DNA from: Phaeodactylum tricornutum CCAP 1055/1
Taxonomy: Eukaryota; Bacillariophyta; Bacillariophyceae; Surirellales; Neidiaceae
Length of the DNA: 64,000 nucleotides
NCBI RefSeq assembly: GCF_000150955.2
Contig: NC_011683.1
Coordinates: 682,001 to 746,000 of the forward strand
Direction: 5' to 3'
Positions within the stretch are counted from its first letter, which is position 1. Every line of letters starts with the position of its first letter. This document shows, one piece after another, positions 51,541-61,222 of this stretch. Position numbers and translations under genes: made by a program. The notes beneath the pieces are model-generated. The model searched no databases. It saw only the letters and a list, made by a program, of their open reading frames with translations, and was not told where the DNA came from.

Positions 51541-52404
51541 TTGGGCATTAGGTTACCACAGACACTAACCTGTTTGGTATATTATTGCCAACATTTTTTG
51601 GAGCATGACTGACTGTGAATACTTCGATAAAATTGCACATTCCTAACTGTAAATGACAAAGTCGGCGTCCAAATCAATTGTTTCTCAAAATCTCGGAACG
51701 CGGGCCGTGCCAGATGGTATAGAGGAAAACCACATTTCCTCGAGCAACTGTTTTCGGTCGGAGTCATAAACAACTGTGCGTTGCGTCTCTATTGTAATTT
51801 GAAAGGGATCCTGAATCTAGTTATGTTCGGTGCTACTTCGATTGGCGCTGACAGGTGAATATAGGGAAGGAGTCAATATCGAGTCGTGTTTCCTGACAGT
51901 GGGAAAGGTAGTCGTATCAGGCCGTAGGGGGATGGACGCGGACAAGGAACACACCGCGGATACAGGCATCTTCTCCGGAAGAACAAAGTCAACGAGGCGC
52001 CGTTTCTGGAGTATTTCTAGCTAATGTCTAGAAACATGTAGCTTCGATGGAATTCCGTAGCTTCAAAGCCTGTCGCTAATTAGAGAAGTTGATCCCCGAG
52101 AGGTAGAAAAAGAGGCGGGACCGTCAACGGCTATTTTGGAACGACCAAAGACTTTTCAACGACAAGGAACATTATTTAGATACGAGCAAATCAAATACTG
52201 CCAGATAATGCGTTGGGACATTCTCACATCGGCGGGACATCGTGGCTTCCGGGAAAACAAACTCTTCAGCTTCCGTCAAAAGCGTCAAACTCACTGACTG
52301 CGACTGCACCTCTCGCATAGAAGCGGCTCTCACATTCTCTCGCTGCCTGTGCCCTAAACAGTCGAGTCCACAACTTACTATTAGCGTGTATTCTCGAGTT
52401 CATC
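51541..52404. other. Intergenic region
   Basis: A minus-strand TTCACAGTC copy (51611-51619) lies just after the TPR stop. A plus frame at 51830-52024 lacks features. No gene supported. Confidence 0.45.
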
Positions 52405-53889
52405 ATGCATCGTCCAAAGCTTGGCTTGGGCCTGCTGCTTCTCGTCGTCGGTAGTTCGGCCCAGCAACTGCGAGCGGTGGTTACCGATATCTCCTTGCAA
52501 CAGAAGGACTTGTTGTCGGTCGAACACTCGCGAGGGCAAGATCAGCATCGTGAATTGCAAAGTTCCGGTTCTATTGTGGACATTGCCCAGAATGATCCTT
52601 CCACCTTTTCCCTTCTCCTAGCGGCGCTCGATGTGGCTGGTCTGGATACACTACTGGACTGTGAATGGTTCTGCTTCTTCCGTCATTTCACAGTGTTTGC
52701 TCCGACAGATAACGCCTTCGGAAGGCTCCCGGAGGAAATTGTGAACAAACTAGTCACAAATATTGAGTATCGCTTTCACCTCATCTCTGTATTGTCCTAC
52801 CACGTGCTCGCTCGTCAGCTTGACGCTGCCGCCATTCAAAGCGCCGTCGGTGACAACGCCAACAACCAAGCGACGGTAAAGACACTCTTGGGTGTAGATA
52901 TCAACGCAACGCTCGGAACGGATGGAGGGGTCATATTGAACGGGAACACCAACGTCATTCAGGCGGATATCGAAGCAGACAACGGAGTTGTGCACGTGAT
53001 TGACAACGTGCTTTTGCCGACCTTCATGACGAACACAATTGCCCAAGTGGCAACTGACGCAGGTATTTTTACACAACTCATTGACGCGCTCGACAACGAG
53101 CTAGTGGAGACGCTATCGAACGATGCCGCCACGTTTACAGTCTTTGCCCCAACGGATGAAGCTTTCACCGCGTTCACCGATGCCTTCACCGGTGAACTTA
53201 CCACCGAGCTACTCAGGAATATCGTTCTATATCATGTGATTCCGGATCAAATATTATTTCTCGGGGAACTGCTTCCGGGAAGGACCATCACGACAGCTCA
53301 GGGGGAAGACATTGATCTCACTACTTCGGGCTTCTGGTGGCACCGCCAATTGCAATTGAATGGTGATGTCAGCATTGAGGCGGCCGATATTTTGGCCTCC
53401 AACGGTATCGTGCACGCCATAGACAAAGTTTTGTTGCCGCCGACCTTGCAACTGGCTGGACCGTCCATTGTCGACGTGGTGTCGGGCACTGCGGACTTTT
53501 CGACTTTAGTCAGGGCCATCGTGGCCGCCGATCTTGTTGATACGCTGTCGGCACCAGGAAACTTCACAGTTTTTGCCCCCACCAACGCAGCATTTGAGGC
53601 TTTGGGAACAACCTTGGACGACCTGATCAACAATGAGAACAAGGAACCCCTGCGGCAGATTCTCTTGTACCACGTTGTGCCAGCGAAAGCCCTTTTTAGC
53701 GATCTCGAAGACGACTCCACGCTCACAACCGCACAAGGATCAGCCATTGCGGTCGAACTCCGGTATTTTTTATGGTTTGTAACTGGCGCTCGCCTGAATG
53801 GAGATGCGCGTATTACGGACCGTAATATTGAAACCTCCAACGGAGTCATTCATGTTATTGACAAGGTATTGATTCCTCCCTCGGAGTAA
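52405..53889 (+). CDS. Secreted fasciclin (FAS1) protein with three domains, 494 aa
   Basis: Extracellular adhesion-type protein. Signal peptide 1-19 (KLGLGLLLLVVGSSAQQ). Three FAS1 domains at about 56-203, 209-347 and 353-494. Each has the H1 motif (FTVFAPTDNAFGRLP, FTVFAPTDEAFTAF, FTVFAPTNAAFEAL), a central YH (SYHVL, LYHVI, LYHVV) and the H2-like end (NGVVHVIDNVLLP, NGIVHAIDKVLLPP, NGVIHVIDKVLIPP). There is no membrane anchor or GPI signal after domain 3, so it is probably secreted into the matrix or mucilage. Domains 2 and 3 share an unusual Trp/Phe-rich insert (SGFWWHRQ, LRYFLWFVTG). Single exon. It sits between the two TPR duplicates. FAS1 assignment certain. Confidence 0.93.
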   Translation: MHRPKLGLGLLLLVVGSSAQQLRAVVTDISLQQKDLLSVEHSRGQDQHRELQSSGSIVDIAQNDPSTFSLLLAALDVAGLDTLLDCEWFCFFRHFTVFAPTDNAFGRLPEEIVNKLVTNIEYRFHLISVLSYHVLARQLDAAAIQSAVGDNANNQATVKTLLGVDINATLGTDGGVILNGNTNVIQADIEADNGVVHVIDNVLLPTFMTNTIAQVATDAGIFTQLIDALDNELVETLSNDAATFTVFAPTDEAFTAFTDAFTGELTTELLRNIVLYHVIPDQILFLGELLPGRTITTAQGEDIDLTTSGFWWHRQLQLNGDVSIEAADILASNGIVHAIDKVLLPPTLQLAGPSIVDVVSGTADFSTLVRAIVAADLVDTLSAPGNFTVFAPTNAAFEALGTTLDDLINNENKEPLRQILLYHVVPAKALFSDLEDDSTLTTAQGSAIAVELRYFLWFVTGARLNGDARITDRNIETSNGVIHVIDKVLIPPSE

Positions 53890-54283
53890 GTGACTTATTG
53901 AAATAACTGGCAAGTAGAATATATTCATCATGCAATATACTAAGCTCCGACTAGCAGATGTAGCCGATCCCAAAGCTAAAGTTGCCACATCGAATGGATG
54001 ATTAGATAGTTTAAGAACGTCGTAGCTTTGGGCCTATGAAAACGACCCAATCTAATTACCAAGGGCATGACTCGGAGAATATCCATGGGTACCGCATAAA
54101 AGTCATTTCGACGGGCGGGACTGTTTGTTTAACACCCTTGATGACCATCATCCGAATGTTTGGTTCTTCGCGGAAATCGGGTCGACAGATCACAGTTTGG
54201 AGGCCAAGACAGAGGACTGGGGCAGAATCCGTGTTGTTTGCATATACTAATGCTTGCCACAAGTGCTAACTCTCAAATCCTCA
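53890..54283. other. Intergenic region
   Basis: Upstream of TPR paralogue B. Nothing recognised. Confidence 0.45.
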
Positions 54284-55216
54284 ATGAACTACATTCCAGA
54301 CAGTATGATTCCTGCTGACCGAAAGGATCTATGTTCCGGTACTCTGTCAAAGAAGCCAGCCTTTGGTAGAACCCGTGGGCTAGAAGAGCAACCAATGAAA
54401 TCCGACCGATCCCTTGTCTCTAAGTTGACCTTCGCCTTCGCCTCAAAGAATTCACTGGACTCAACAGAAACCTTACTAACTCATATGGGAGAAGACACAT
54501 CGGATGTTTCGTTTTTGGAAGAAGAGGAATTCGACTTACGCACTGCGATCGGGCAGCCTAATGCGGGCGAACCGGCTACACGGAGGAAACAGGCCAAATT
54601 CTGGAGGAAAAAAACCCAGCTACACTTGGCACAATACGGAACAAAAAGCAGGAAACTGGCAATTAGTTTCATGAATCTTGGTCTGGCAGAGTTTGAGAGA
54701 GGAAACGCAGACGCCGCAGTCAATGCTCTGGCCACATCCGCTAGTATTTTTCAAAATCTTGCCACGGATACTCGTCTGGGCTACGCCATGAGCCTGCATT
54801 TTATCTCTCTTGCCGGCCTGGCTTGCGGCAAAATCAGCATTGCCAAAGATGCGATTGAAGAGTGCTACAAAATCAGACTCGTAGAGCTAGGGCCCCTTCA
54901 TATTGACACTATTGATTCATACTGCCAAATTGGGTACATCTACATCTATACACGGCAATTCACTCTTGCGATGTCAACGTTATCTGAAGGTTTCAAAGTT
55001 ATGCGAGCGGTCTTTGACGACAGTAATGAGAAGATTGTCGACATCGCGACAGAAATCGGCACGCTCTGCGTACAGCTGGGCGAAAAACCTCGCGCCCAAT
55101 GGTACTTCAACTTCGCTTTGCGGTCATGTCATTCATTGCACTTGTGGCAGAAAGCAGCCAGCCTCGAAGAGCAACTCTATAAATATGGGTTGAGCGAGAC
55201 GAGAGTGGATCTTTAG
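54284..55216 (+). CDS. TPR protein (kinesin-light-chain-like), paralogue B, 310 aa
   Basis: Duplicate of the gene at 50608, equal in length and in the same orientation. The N-terminal third is diverged. TPR-like helices start near 105 (THLAQYGTKSRKLAISFMNLGLAEFERGNADAAVNALATSAS by pattern; LGYAMSLHFISLAGLACGKISIAKDAIEECYKI). Then come the shared core GPLHIDTIDSYCQIGYIYIYTRQFTLAM and the shared end LEEQLYKYGLSETRVDL. Divergence in the middle is high while GPLHIDTI and SETRVDL are kept, so these carry the selected function. The start ATG at 54284 gives the length match to paralogue A. Role unknown. Confidence 0.75.
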   Translation: MNYIPDSMIPADRKDLCSGTLSKKPAFGRTRGLEEQPMKSDRSLVSKLTFAFASKNSLDSTETLLTHMGEDTSDVSFLEEEEFDLRTAIGQPNAGEPATRRKQAKFWRKKTQLHLAQYGTKSRKLAISFMNLGLAEFERGNADAAVNALATSASIFQNLATDTRLGYAMSLHFISLAGLACGKISIAKDAIEECYKIRLVELGPLHIDTIDSYCQIGYIYIYTRQFTLAMSTLSEGFKVMRAVFDDSNEKIVDIATEIGTLCVQLGEKPRAQWYFNFALRSCHSLHLWQKAASLEEQLYKYGLSETRVDL

Positions 55217-55392
55217 ATCAAACGACTTTCGGTATTTCCTGTGAAATTCGCCAATTTTTGCCAACCCCAAACGCTACCCCAATTCAACAGTTTATAGAGC
55301 CGTTTGTTGTATGATTCGTTAAACTTTTCCAGTTCGACCCAAAGACCGTTAGGCAGCAGAGACGCGTTCCGTCTCGTCTCGTGTTTCTTTTT

Positions 55393-55853
55393 CATATCAC
55401 TCACAGGCAGACAATACCATAAAGGCAATCACTTTATCAAATAAGGATTGTGTCTCGTTGACCAATTTGTCGGACTGCTCCATGAGCAGCTCTGGTCTGG
55501 CCTTGCCAATTCCCTCCATGGCCTCCGAGTTTTTTTTTCAGTTGTATTGCGTACAGTCTCGCCGTAAGACAATGTCCGATCCCGGAAGCCATACGTAGCA
55601 CTTCCATGCAAATTTCTCTTCGTCCGACTTTGCATGCTTTCCTCATTGCTACATCTCGTCCCTGACCCGTATTTCTCAGTCGACAATCGGGCGATAGTTG
55701 AACAGAGGTGATATCTATCTGTGAATCGTTAGCGCCGCAATTGAAACGGACCGCAATGTAAGTGAGGAAGAGTTTTTCCTGTGCCGCCGACGGGGGACTT
55801 CTGTCTGACTTATCGACTCTTCTCTGGGAATCGGATCCATCAAGATTGCCCAA
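55393..55853 (-). pseudogene. Possible broken gene or missed multi-exon gene
   Basis: A minus-strand open frame (55853-55437, no ATG at its start) reads like soluble protein (AAQEKLFLTYIAVRFNCG, GRREICMEVLRMASGIGH, LTARLYAIQL) up to a run of nine A's at about 55529-55537. After the run the coding-like signal moves to another frame (SEAMEGIGKARPELL, DKLVNETQSLFDK) ending near 55393. A length change in the run, or a short intron, would explain it. Upstream the frame hits a stop without a clear start. Family not recognised. Low confidence that it is functional. Confidence 0.3.
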
Positions 55854-56796
55854 AGCTTAGCCCAACTAGCCAAATCAGCAAAATGCTGTCAGCTGTACTC
55901 AATCGCTGGCCACCAAATTGGTTGGGTGTATTGGCATTGGCAATAACACCTATGATGATGCAGTCTTGATCAGATTTCCGTCGGCGAAGAAATTAAAAAG
56001 CGAGTGAAATACATCAGGGCAAGTCGTTTGATTCCGCTGTCGCGAAATGCCGTCAACGTCTCGAACAAAGCTGGCGTTGCTACAAGAGTGTATTTCGAGC
56101 CCGCTTTCTATAACGGCAACATCAGGATGCGGCCAGAGACGAATTGTTGCGGAATGTGACTTCCGTCATTCCTCCTAGTAGAATGGTGCATGGGGTTCTT
56201 ACTTGCCCTCCGTTCAAAGGCTGCGCTAATGTCCCTCTGCATGTTTTATTGTCTACATCTGACAGCTTTTGTAAAGCTCTGATGAAGTGTACCTCCAGTC
56301 GGGCAGTAGTTTCGTCCTATGGCTTGTTTCATGTTAGTCTACTGTAATCTCCGCTTATTAAGTGGTGTGTACTGTCGCGGCACCCAGCAAGGACGATGAC
56401 GCCCAAACCTCATGCAGCCGTACGATATTATTCGCACCAAAACGATACCCGCTTGGCGGTATGGAAGCTTGGAGCAACAATACTTGACCTACGCGGATCA
56501 ATTGCCATACCCCTAAAACTGCCACGTCTATTGCAATCAACTGTCGACAACAGCACCAGGTTTGTAACGGTATGAAAGCGGGAACAACATCAGATTATAG
56601 AGTAGCAGATGTGCTCCTAATATGCTACCCACGCTTTTCCGTGATCCTTTTATCCACAAAAATGCACTGGGTGCATATTTCCATATTTTATTGAATGCAA
56701 CGACTTGTTGCTACCCCGACAACTCCACGATTCTAGTGACTGTAAACGAGAAACCACGCATCTATTCAATATATAAGTTTATATAATTAAATTTAG
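55854..56796. other. Gene-poor interval
   Basis: Short frames on both strands only, no motif or signal peptide. AT-rich toward 56760-56820. A GACTGTAAA copy (minus strand) lies at 56738-56746, about 85 bases before the tRNA. Confidence 0.5.
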
Positions 56797-56822
56797 GCAA
56801 TTTTGTTAGCATCTGGTAAATT

Positions 56823-56907
56823 TCGAATGGTCACCCGTTCGATCCGGGTCTGGCGCTTCGCCGGCGAGCAGCGCTAGTAGCTCAGTGGTAGAGCGTTCGA
56901 TTGCAGA
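56823..56907 (+). tRNA. Circularly permuted tRNA-Cys (anticodon GCA)
   Basis: The 3' half comes first: anticodon-stem strand TCGAA (56823-56827), variable TGGTC, T-arm ACCCG-TTCGATC-CGGGT (56833-56849), acceptor strand CTGGCGC (56850-56856) and discriminator T (56857). A 13-nt spacer (56858-56870, containing the palindrome TCGCCGGCGA) follows. Then the 5' half: acceptor GCGCTAG (56871-56877), TA, D-arm GCTC-AGTGGTA-GAGC, G, and TTCGA with loop TTGCAGA (to 56907). Rejoined, it is a 72-nt cloverleaf with all stems paired (one G-U in the acceptor) and U73, the Cys identity base. The leader TAGCAT (56807-56812) is the exact complement of the trailer ATGCTA (56908-56913), and leader CTGGTAA can pair with the anticodon loop, as tRNA introns do. 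The join lies near 37/38. Confidence 0.9.
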
Positions 56908-56992
56908 ATGCTAGATTTTTGTTTTTGTCATCAGTCAGCAGAGAGCGTTCGATTGCAGAATGCTAGATTTTTGTTTTTGTCATCAGTCAGCA
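56891..56992 (+). repeat. 52-bp tandem duplication covering the end of the permuted tRNA gene
   Basis: Bases 56891-56940 recur exactly at 56943-56992 (period 52). The unit holds the 3' strand of the D-stem, the anticodon arm, the trailer complement and the T-run terminators. The second copy lacks an acceptor and D-arm start, so it is a non-functional fragment. Identity over 50 bases suggests a recent event. Confidence 0.92.
56916..56926 (+). terminator. RNA polymerase III terminator of the permuted tRNA
   Basis: TTTTTGTTTTT directly after the trailer helix, eight bases past the 5' half. This places the transcript end beyond the 5' half, as a permuted gene requires. Duplicated downstream with the 52-bp repeat. 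Confidence 0.7.
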
Positions 56993-57290
56993 GCATCTCC
57001 CTAAGGCTACTGCGAGTTTCGTCAATGTTAGGATAAGTGCCTAGCGCACAGTCAGAGATTGTGCCTACTTTTTGTGTGTCCCCACCCTCAAATTGGCCTG
57101 CCTACCAATGCTTAGGTAACATTACCCTAAACTGTTGCACAAAGAATGAGTCTGGGTATCTTCTATTACCAAGCGCATCCCTCTCTTTTCAAAAATTGTG
57201 TACAAACAGCGGTAATTGACTGACTATGAGGAGAAGCATCAACAAGCCTATCTAGCAGATTTCATTGTGTATATACAAGCACCGAGCTGT
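56993..57290. other. Intergenic region
   Basis: Between the tRNA duplication and the deaminase stop. Nothing recognised. Confidence 0.5.
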
Positions 57291-58574
57291 TCAGGAAGAA
57301 TGATGAATCTCTTTCATGATTTCACGCATCTTGGCGTTTATCTCTTGCCTGAGAGTCTCATTGCAAAACGCGTAGTTGACAGAATCAGCAACCTTTTCTG
57401 CCATTGCACAAGGATCCAAAGAAAAGGTATTGACCAGTAACACCAGTTCTTTAGTTGCGTTGGTATGGAAGACACCCGGGTCATCTGTACCAATAGACAA
57501 TGGATGATTGTTCTGGAGCCATTGTGCCAAACAGGGATGCTGGGATAGTCCGTGCACGAGATTCCCGTTCGAGGATCTGGCGAGTTCCAACGTCATGACA
57601 TTGCTTGTGGGGCAGGTTTCCACGGGGATCTTGGTGTCTTCCAGCACTTTTTGAAGCGAGGATGGGAGCAACAAGGCGTGTCCCAAACGGTCCGGTCGGA
57701 AAGCCAAAATGGCCACGGCTTCGTCCCGGGCTTTCCGTTTCGATTCGGTGGCAACGCGACGCTCGTGTTTGCTGTTATCATCTTCTGCACATGGGATTTC
57801 ACCACAATGGATCGTCACCTTGAGTCCGGCCTGTCTCGCCTTTTGAAAGAGGGTCTGAAAAGTCCGAAAATCATTTTTGGTCGGATTGCCCCCCAAGTCG
57901 ATTCCGACAATTGACGGCGAGAGATTGGAAGGCCGACTCTGCTGGCGTTGGAACATGTCGATTGCAATATGTACAGTATCCGTTGCTTCTTCCAGGGACT
58001 GCGATCGGTCGATAGCGACAATGAAGTTACACACGATAGGTAACCGAGACGATGACAATACTGGATCGTGACTGAAGCGTTCCTTTTCTTTGCTCTGGAA
58101 GTCGCGTATACCCTCCAACACTGTTTCAATGTACACCTGTTTGTCAACCTTTTGCGATTGATCATCTTGATGTGACCGCAGTAAGCGCTTCGGTGTAGAA
58201 CGCAATTCGAGATAGGCAACGTGATGTGCTGCGAAATCTTCCAGAGCTTCCTGCGTTATTCTTCGCAGTGCCGACAAGTCGTTAACGCAAGCCGGAATTT
58301 CGGCAAATATATCGAAGCAGTTCTGCAGAGATCGTGGCATGATATTGTACATGCTGTGGTGCTCGCCATTGTTTGGGGGTGAAGCGAGGTTCTCGTGGAG
58401 CGGTTCCGCAGAAAAGTGCCTGTTACTCAGCGTCGCGCCTCTCTCGTGAGCTAGATCCATCAAGGTTTCGTGCCGAATGCATCCGTTCAAATGCGCGTGT
58501 AGTTCGACTTTCGGGATCCGACGCAGATACTCCGATACAGAAACAGCTTTTCCAGGACAACCATGATCACTCAT
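57291..58574 (-). CDS. ADAL: N6-methyl-AMP deaminase (ADAL/MAPDA, adenosine deaminase-like), 427 aa
   Basis: Zinc hydrolase that removes the N6-methylamine from N6-methyl-AMP, clearing modified nucleotides. Start ATG at 58574. PKVELHAHLNGCI gives the two metal-binding His residues (H26, H28) and the LNG motif of ADAL proteins, where true adenosine deaminases have LDG. AYLELRSTPKR, GIDLGGNP, VTIHCGEIP (metal His and catalytic Glu), DRLGHALLL, ETCPTSNV and LSIGTDDPGVF (catalytic Asp) follow in family order. The chain is about 70 residues longer than human ADAL through loops at 55-75 and 130-160. Single exon, cytosolic. Divergent from cpFtsY. Confident. Confidence 0.92.
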   Translation of the reverse strand: MSDHGCPGKAVSVSEYLRRIPKVELHAHLNGCIRHETLMDLAHERGATLSNRHFSAEPLHENLASPPNNGEHHSMYNIMPRSLQNCFDIFAEIPACVNDLSALRRITQEALEDFAAHHVAYLELRSTPKRLLRSHQDDQSQKVDKQVYIETVLEGIRDFQSKEKERFSHDPVLSSSRLPIVCNFIVAIDRSQSLEEATDTVHIAIDMFQRQQSRPSNLSPSIVGIDLGGNPTKNDFRTFQTLFQKARQAGLKVTIHCGEIPCAEDDNSKHERRVATESKRKARDEAVAILAFRPDRLGHALLLPSSLQKVLEDTKIPVETCPTSNVMTLELARSSNGNLVHGLSQHPCLAQWLQNNHPLSIGTDDPGVFHTNATKELVLLVNTFSLDPCAMAEKVADSVNYAFCNETLRQEINAKMREIMKEIHHSS

Positions 58575-59099
58575 GAAAAAAAAACCTATTCGGCTTGCCA
58601 ATGGCACCGAACAGACGAAGTAGGCAGATGATGAAACTCTTGTCTTCACAGTCAGACGTTGCCAAAGAAGAACAAAACAATTTCTACCGAATCTTGGTAG
58701 AACCCATGTCTGCGACTCGTGACTCGAAGGAAATCAAACAAGACCGACGTGACGTACTTGACACGATGGGGAAGACGGAAGGTCTGTTCGTGTTGATGGT
58801 GATCGAGTGATCGATCCTCTCGGTTGCGAAAATGGCCGATAGTTTCCTCACAATCAGTGCGTCGGATTCACCGTCACCGCCCAACGATTGACTGTGTGGA
58901 GGAGGGCAATCGACACTTGGCTGACGAACGGCACCGCAGCCGAGCTATCTTCAATTCATCAAACTGCTTCACTTCGCGGTGATCTCTGTAAAGCTGATCG
59001 CTGCATCCGTATCCCCCAGCGACAATGTGCGGCCGTACGAACAATGTCGAAGCGATAGTAACCACACGCAGAAGACAAGCCCTTGGGCCAGTCTGTAAC
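58575..59099. other. Intergenic, divergent promoter region of ADAL and cpFtsY
   Basis: Holds TTCACAGTCAG at 58645-58655. The cpFtsY frame is open upstream to an earlier ATG at 59025. Confidence 0.5.
58645..58655 (+). promoter_or_regulatory. TTCACAGTCAG element
   Basis: Recurring element 71 bases upstream of the ADAL start and 455 before cpFtsY. Confidence 0.4.
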
Positions 59100-60628
59100 A
59101 TGTTCGTCGTTTACATCGTAGCTTTTCTATCCACACCCGTGCCGGTCCTTGCGTTTGTCCCCTCCCCGTATCGACCAAGGTTCACGCATTTCCGTACCAC
59201 GGCAGCAGCAGGAAGAACATCGACTACGGAGTTATCCATGGTCTTTGATTTTTTCAAAGAGCGTTCTAAAGAAGGGTTGGGCCAGCTGGAAAAGTTGAAG
59301 GAATCGGCCTCTCGTGGAGAGCTCGGCAAAGGATTGAAAGAGGCGGCGTCCTACACGAGCCAAACCAACCAAGCCTTTGCCACCGGTCTCGCCAAGAGTC
59401 GCAATCGCCTACTCCAAAACATTGAAGGACTCTTTACGGGGGTTTCGCCCGAACAAGTCCTGGATGATTTGCAAGATATTCTCTTACAAGCAGATCTCGG
59501 AACAAAAACTGCCGAAGACATTGTTGCCGAAGTCAAGAGTTTACGAGAGGATTCCACCAAAATGCTTTCCAAGGATGACTTGAAGAGTATTATGAGGGGT
59601 AAACTCATTGAAGCCCTCAATACGGAACTTTCCGGAGCCATCCAATTCAGTCCTCTGGTTGACAAAACACCAACAGTTTTATTTGTCATGGGGGCCAATG
59701 GAATGGGTAAAACTACAACAATCGGCAAACTCGCACATCGTCTCCGCAACGAAGGCAATCAGACCGTCCTTTTGGCTGCTTGTGATACCTTCCGGGCTGG
59801 TGCCGTCGAACAACTCCAACAATGGGCCGAACGGGCCCAGGTAGATATGGTTGGACCATCCACAAAAGTCACGACACCGAGTGCCGTCTTGTACGCAGCT
59901 CTCGACAAGGGTATTGCGGAAAAATACGACACAATTCTGGTCGATACGTCCGGAAGATTGAGCAATAACGATCAACTGACGGCCGAACTAAAGAAAATGA
60001 AAAAGGTAATCCAAAAACGTCTTTCACGAGAAAACGATGAGGAAGGTAAACCCTTACCCAACCTTCAAGTACCACACGAAACATTACTCGTTCTAGATGC
60101 AGCGCAAGGCCGTATGGCACTAGACTCGGCTAAAGTGTGGAACGAAGAAATTGGATTGTCGGGATTAATTCTGACAAAACTGGATGGCAGTGCACGGGGA
60201 GGCAGCGTGGTGGCAATTAGTCGCGATATACAACTTCCAGTGAAGCTGATTGGAGTTGGGGAAGGGATTGAAGATTTGCGAGATGTAAGTTGCCGTCGGA
60301 GCGAGACAAAGCTGAACATTGCGGCCTGGAGCTCACCCGTTGTCTACTTCGCTGGTGCTGACAACTTTAGTTTGAATCAGAACGCTTCGTTGACGGTCTC
60401 CTGGGTATCGGTGCGGCTGGTGGTGGATCGTCGACGAGCGAAGGAGCCAAGCTAGCGGCGCGGCTGAAGCAAATGCGTAAGGAACGGGACGCTCGCGCTA
60501 AACTCAAAAAGGAAGTCTCGCCGATAGGAAGCGCCACATCATCTGCGTCCGTGCCCAGCAATCCTAACCAATATCAAGCCCAGAAACCAAATCGGCCGAA
60601 AAATAAAAAGAAAAAAGGAAAAAAGTAA
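59100..60628 (+). CDS. cpFtsY: Plastid SRP receptor cpFtsY
   Basis: GTPase receptor for chloroplast SRP54 at the thylakoid, needed to insert light-harvesting proteins. Exon 1 ends 60284; an 86-nt intron (60285-60370) follows; exon 2 is 60371-60628. Using the ATG at 59100 the product is 480 residues and starts MFVVYIVAFLSTPVPVLAFVP: signal peptide then Phe, the diatom plastid pre-sequence. An upstream ATG at 59025 would bury the signal and is less likely. The NG domain is complete: helical N part, P-loop GANGMGKTT (near 198), DTFRAGAVEQL, DTSGR (near 281), TKLDGSARGG (near 358) and GVGEGIEDLRD then FESERFVDGLLG across the splice. A basic tail of about 70 residues (KNKKKKGKK end) is unusual for cpFtsY. 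Confidence 0.92.
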
Positions 60629-61222
60629 AGTAGACTATAGTGCCGACATGTTATCCTGCTTTCTGTCAATTACATTAATTGAAGTTTCAAGAAGTGAGAA
60701 CCGTGCATTCATTTATCACCTCTATACGAGACCTACAAAGCAATTACTTGTTCACTTAGAATACTGGTTCAGTCTGTATCGTGGCGATGGATTAGTTTGG
60801 GATTGGCTAGTCCTAAATCTCTACGTTACGGAGTGGTTGACGGCTTATTTTTAAAGTTGGTGTAAGGCATCAGGGTTTTTACGAAAAACAGGCATCTCCG
60901 AATTCACCAAAAAGCGTGTCGATTTCAACTATAGAAAAGATTCGTTGATACGGATTTCTTAAACACTCGAACGGAAGAAAAACGTCAAAATGCAGTAAGG
61001 CCTTCCTACTTATAGCGTTCCGGTTCTCAACGCACGATATGCCCACATTTTGCTTTTTCAGTTTTCCTGTGTTAGCGTTGAACAATAGACAGTCCACCAA
61101 GCACCGACTCACTCCATTCAATCTCGTTGACATCTAGAATTCATATCTCGGAAAAAGAAGAAGAAGTACATCTACTGTCCGAAGCAACTGAGATTCTGTT
61201 GTCGAAGTGGAGACGTCGAAAC
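60629..61222. other. Intergenic region
   Basis: Between cpFtsY and the next plus-strand gene. No supported gene. Confidence 0.5.

Noticed and set aside
55854-56800. Transposon or retroelement in the gene-poor interval
   Set aside because: No terminal repeats, target-site duplications, transposase or reverse-transcriptase motifs seen.
56823-56907. Two adjacent ordinary tRNA-Cys remnants instead of one permuted gene
   Set aside because: The two halves share no overlap, complement each other exactly in three stems, and have matching leader and trailer complements, which decay of two copies would not produce.
56943-56992. Second tRNA gene downstream of the permuted tRNA-Cys
   Set aside because: The repeat copy lacks acceptor, most of the D-arm and T-arm; it is a partial tandem duplicate.
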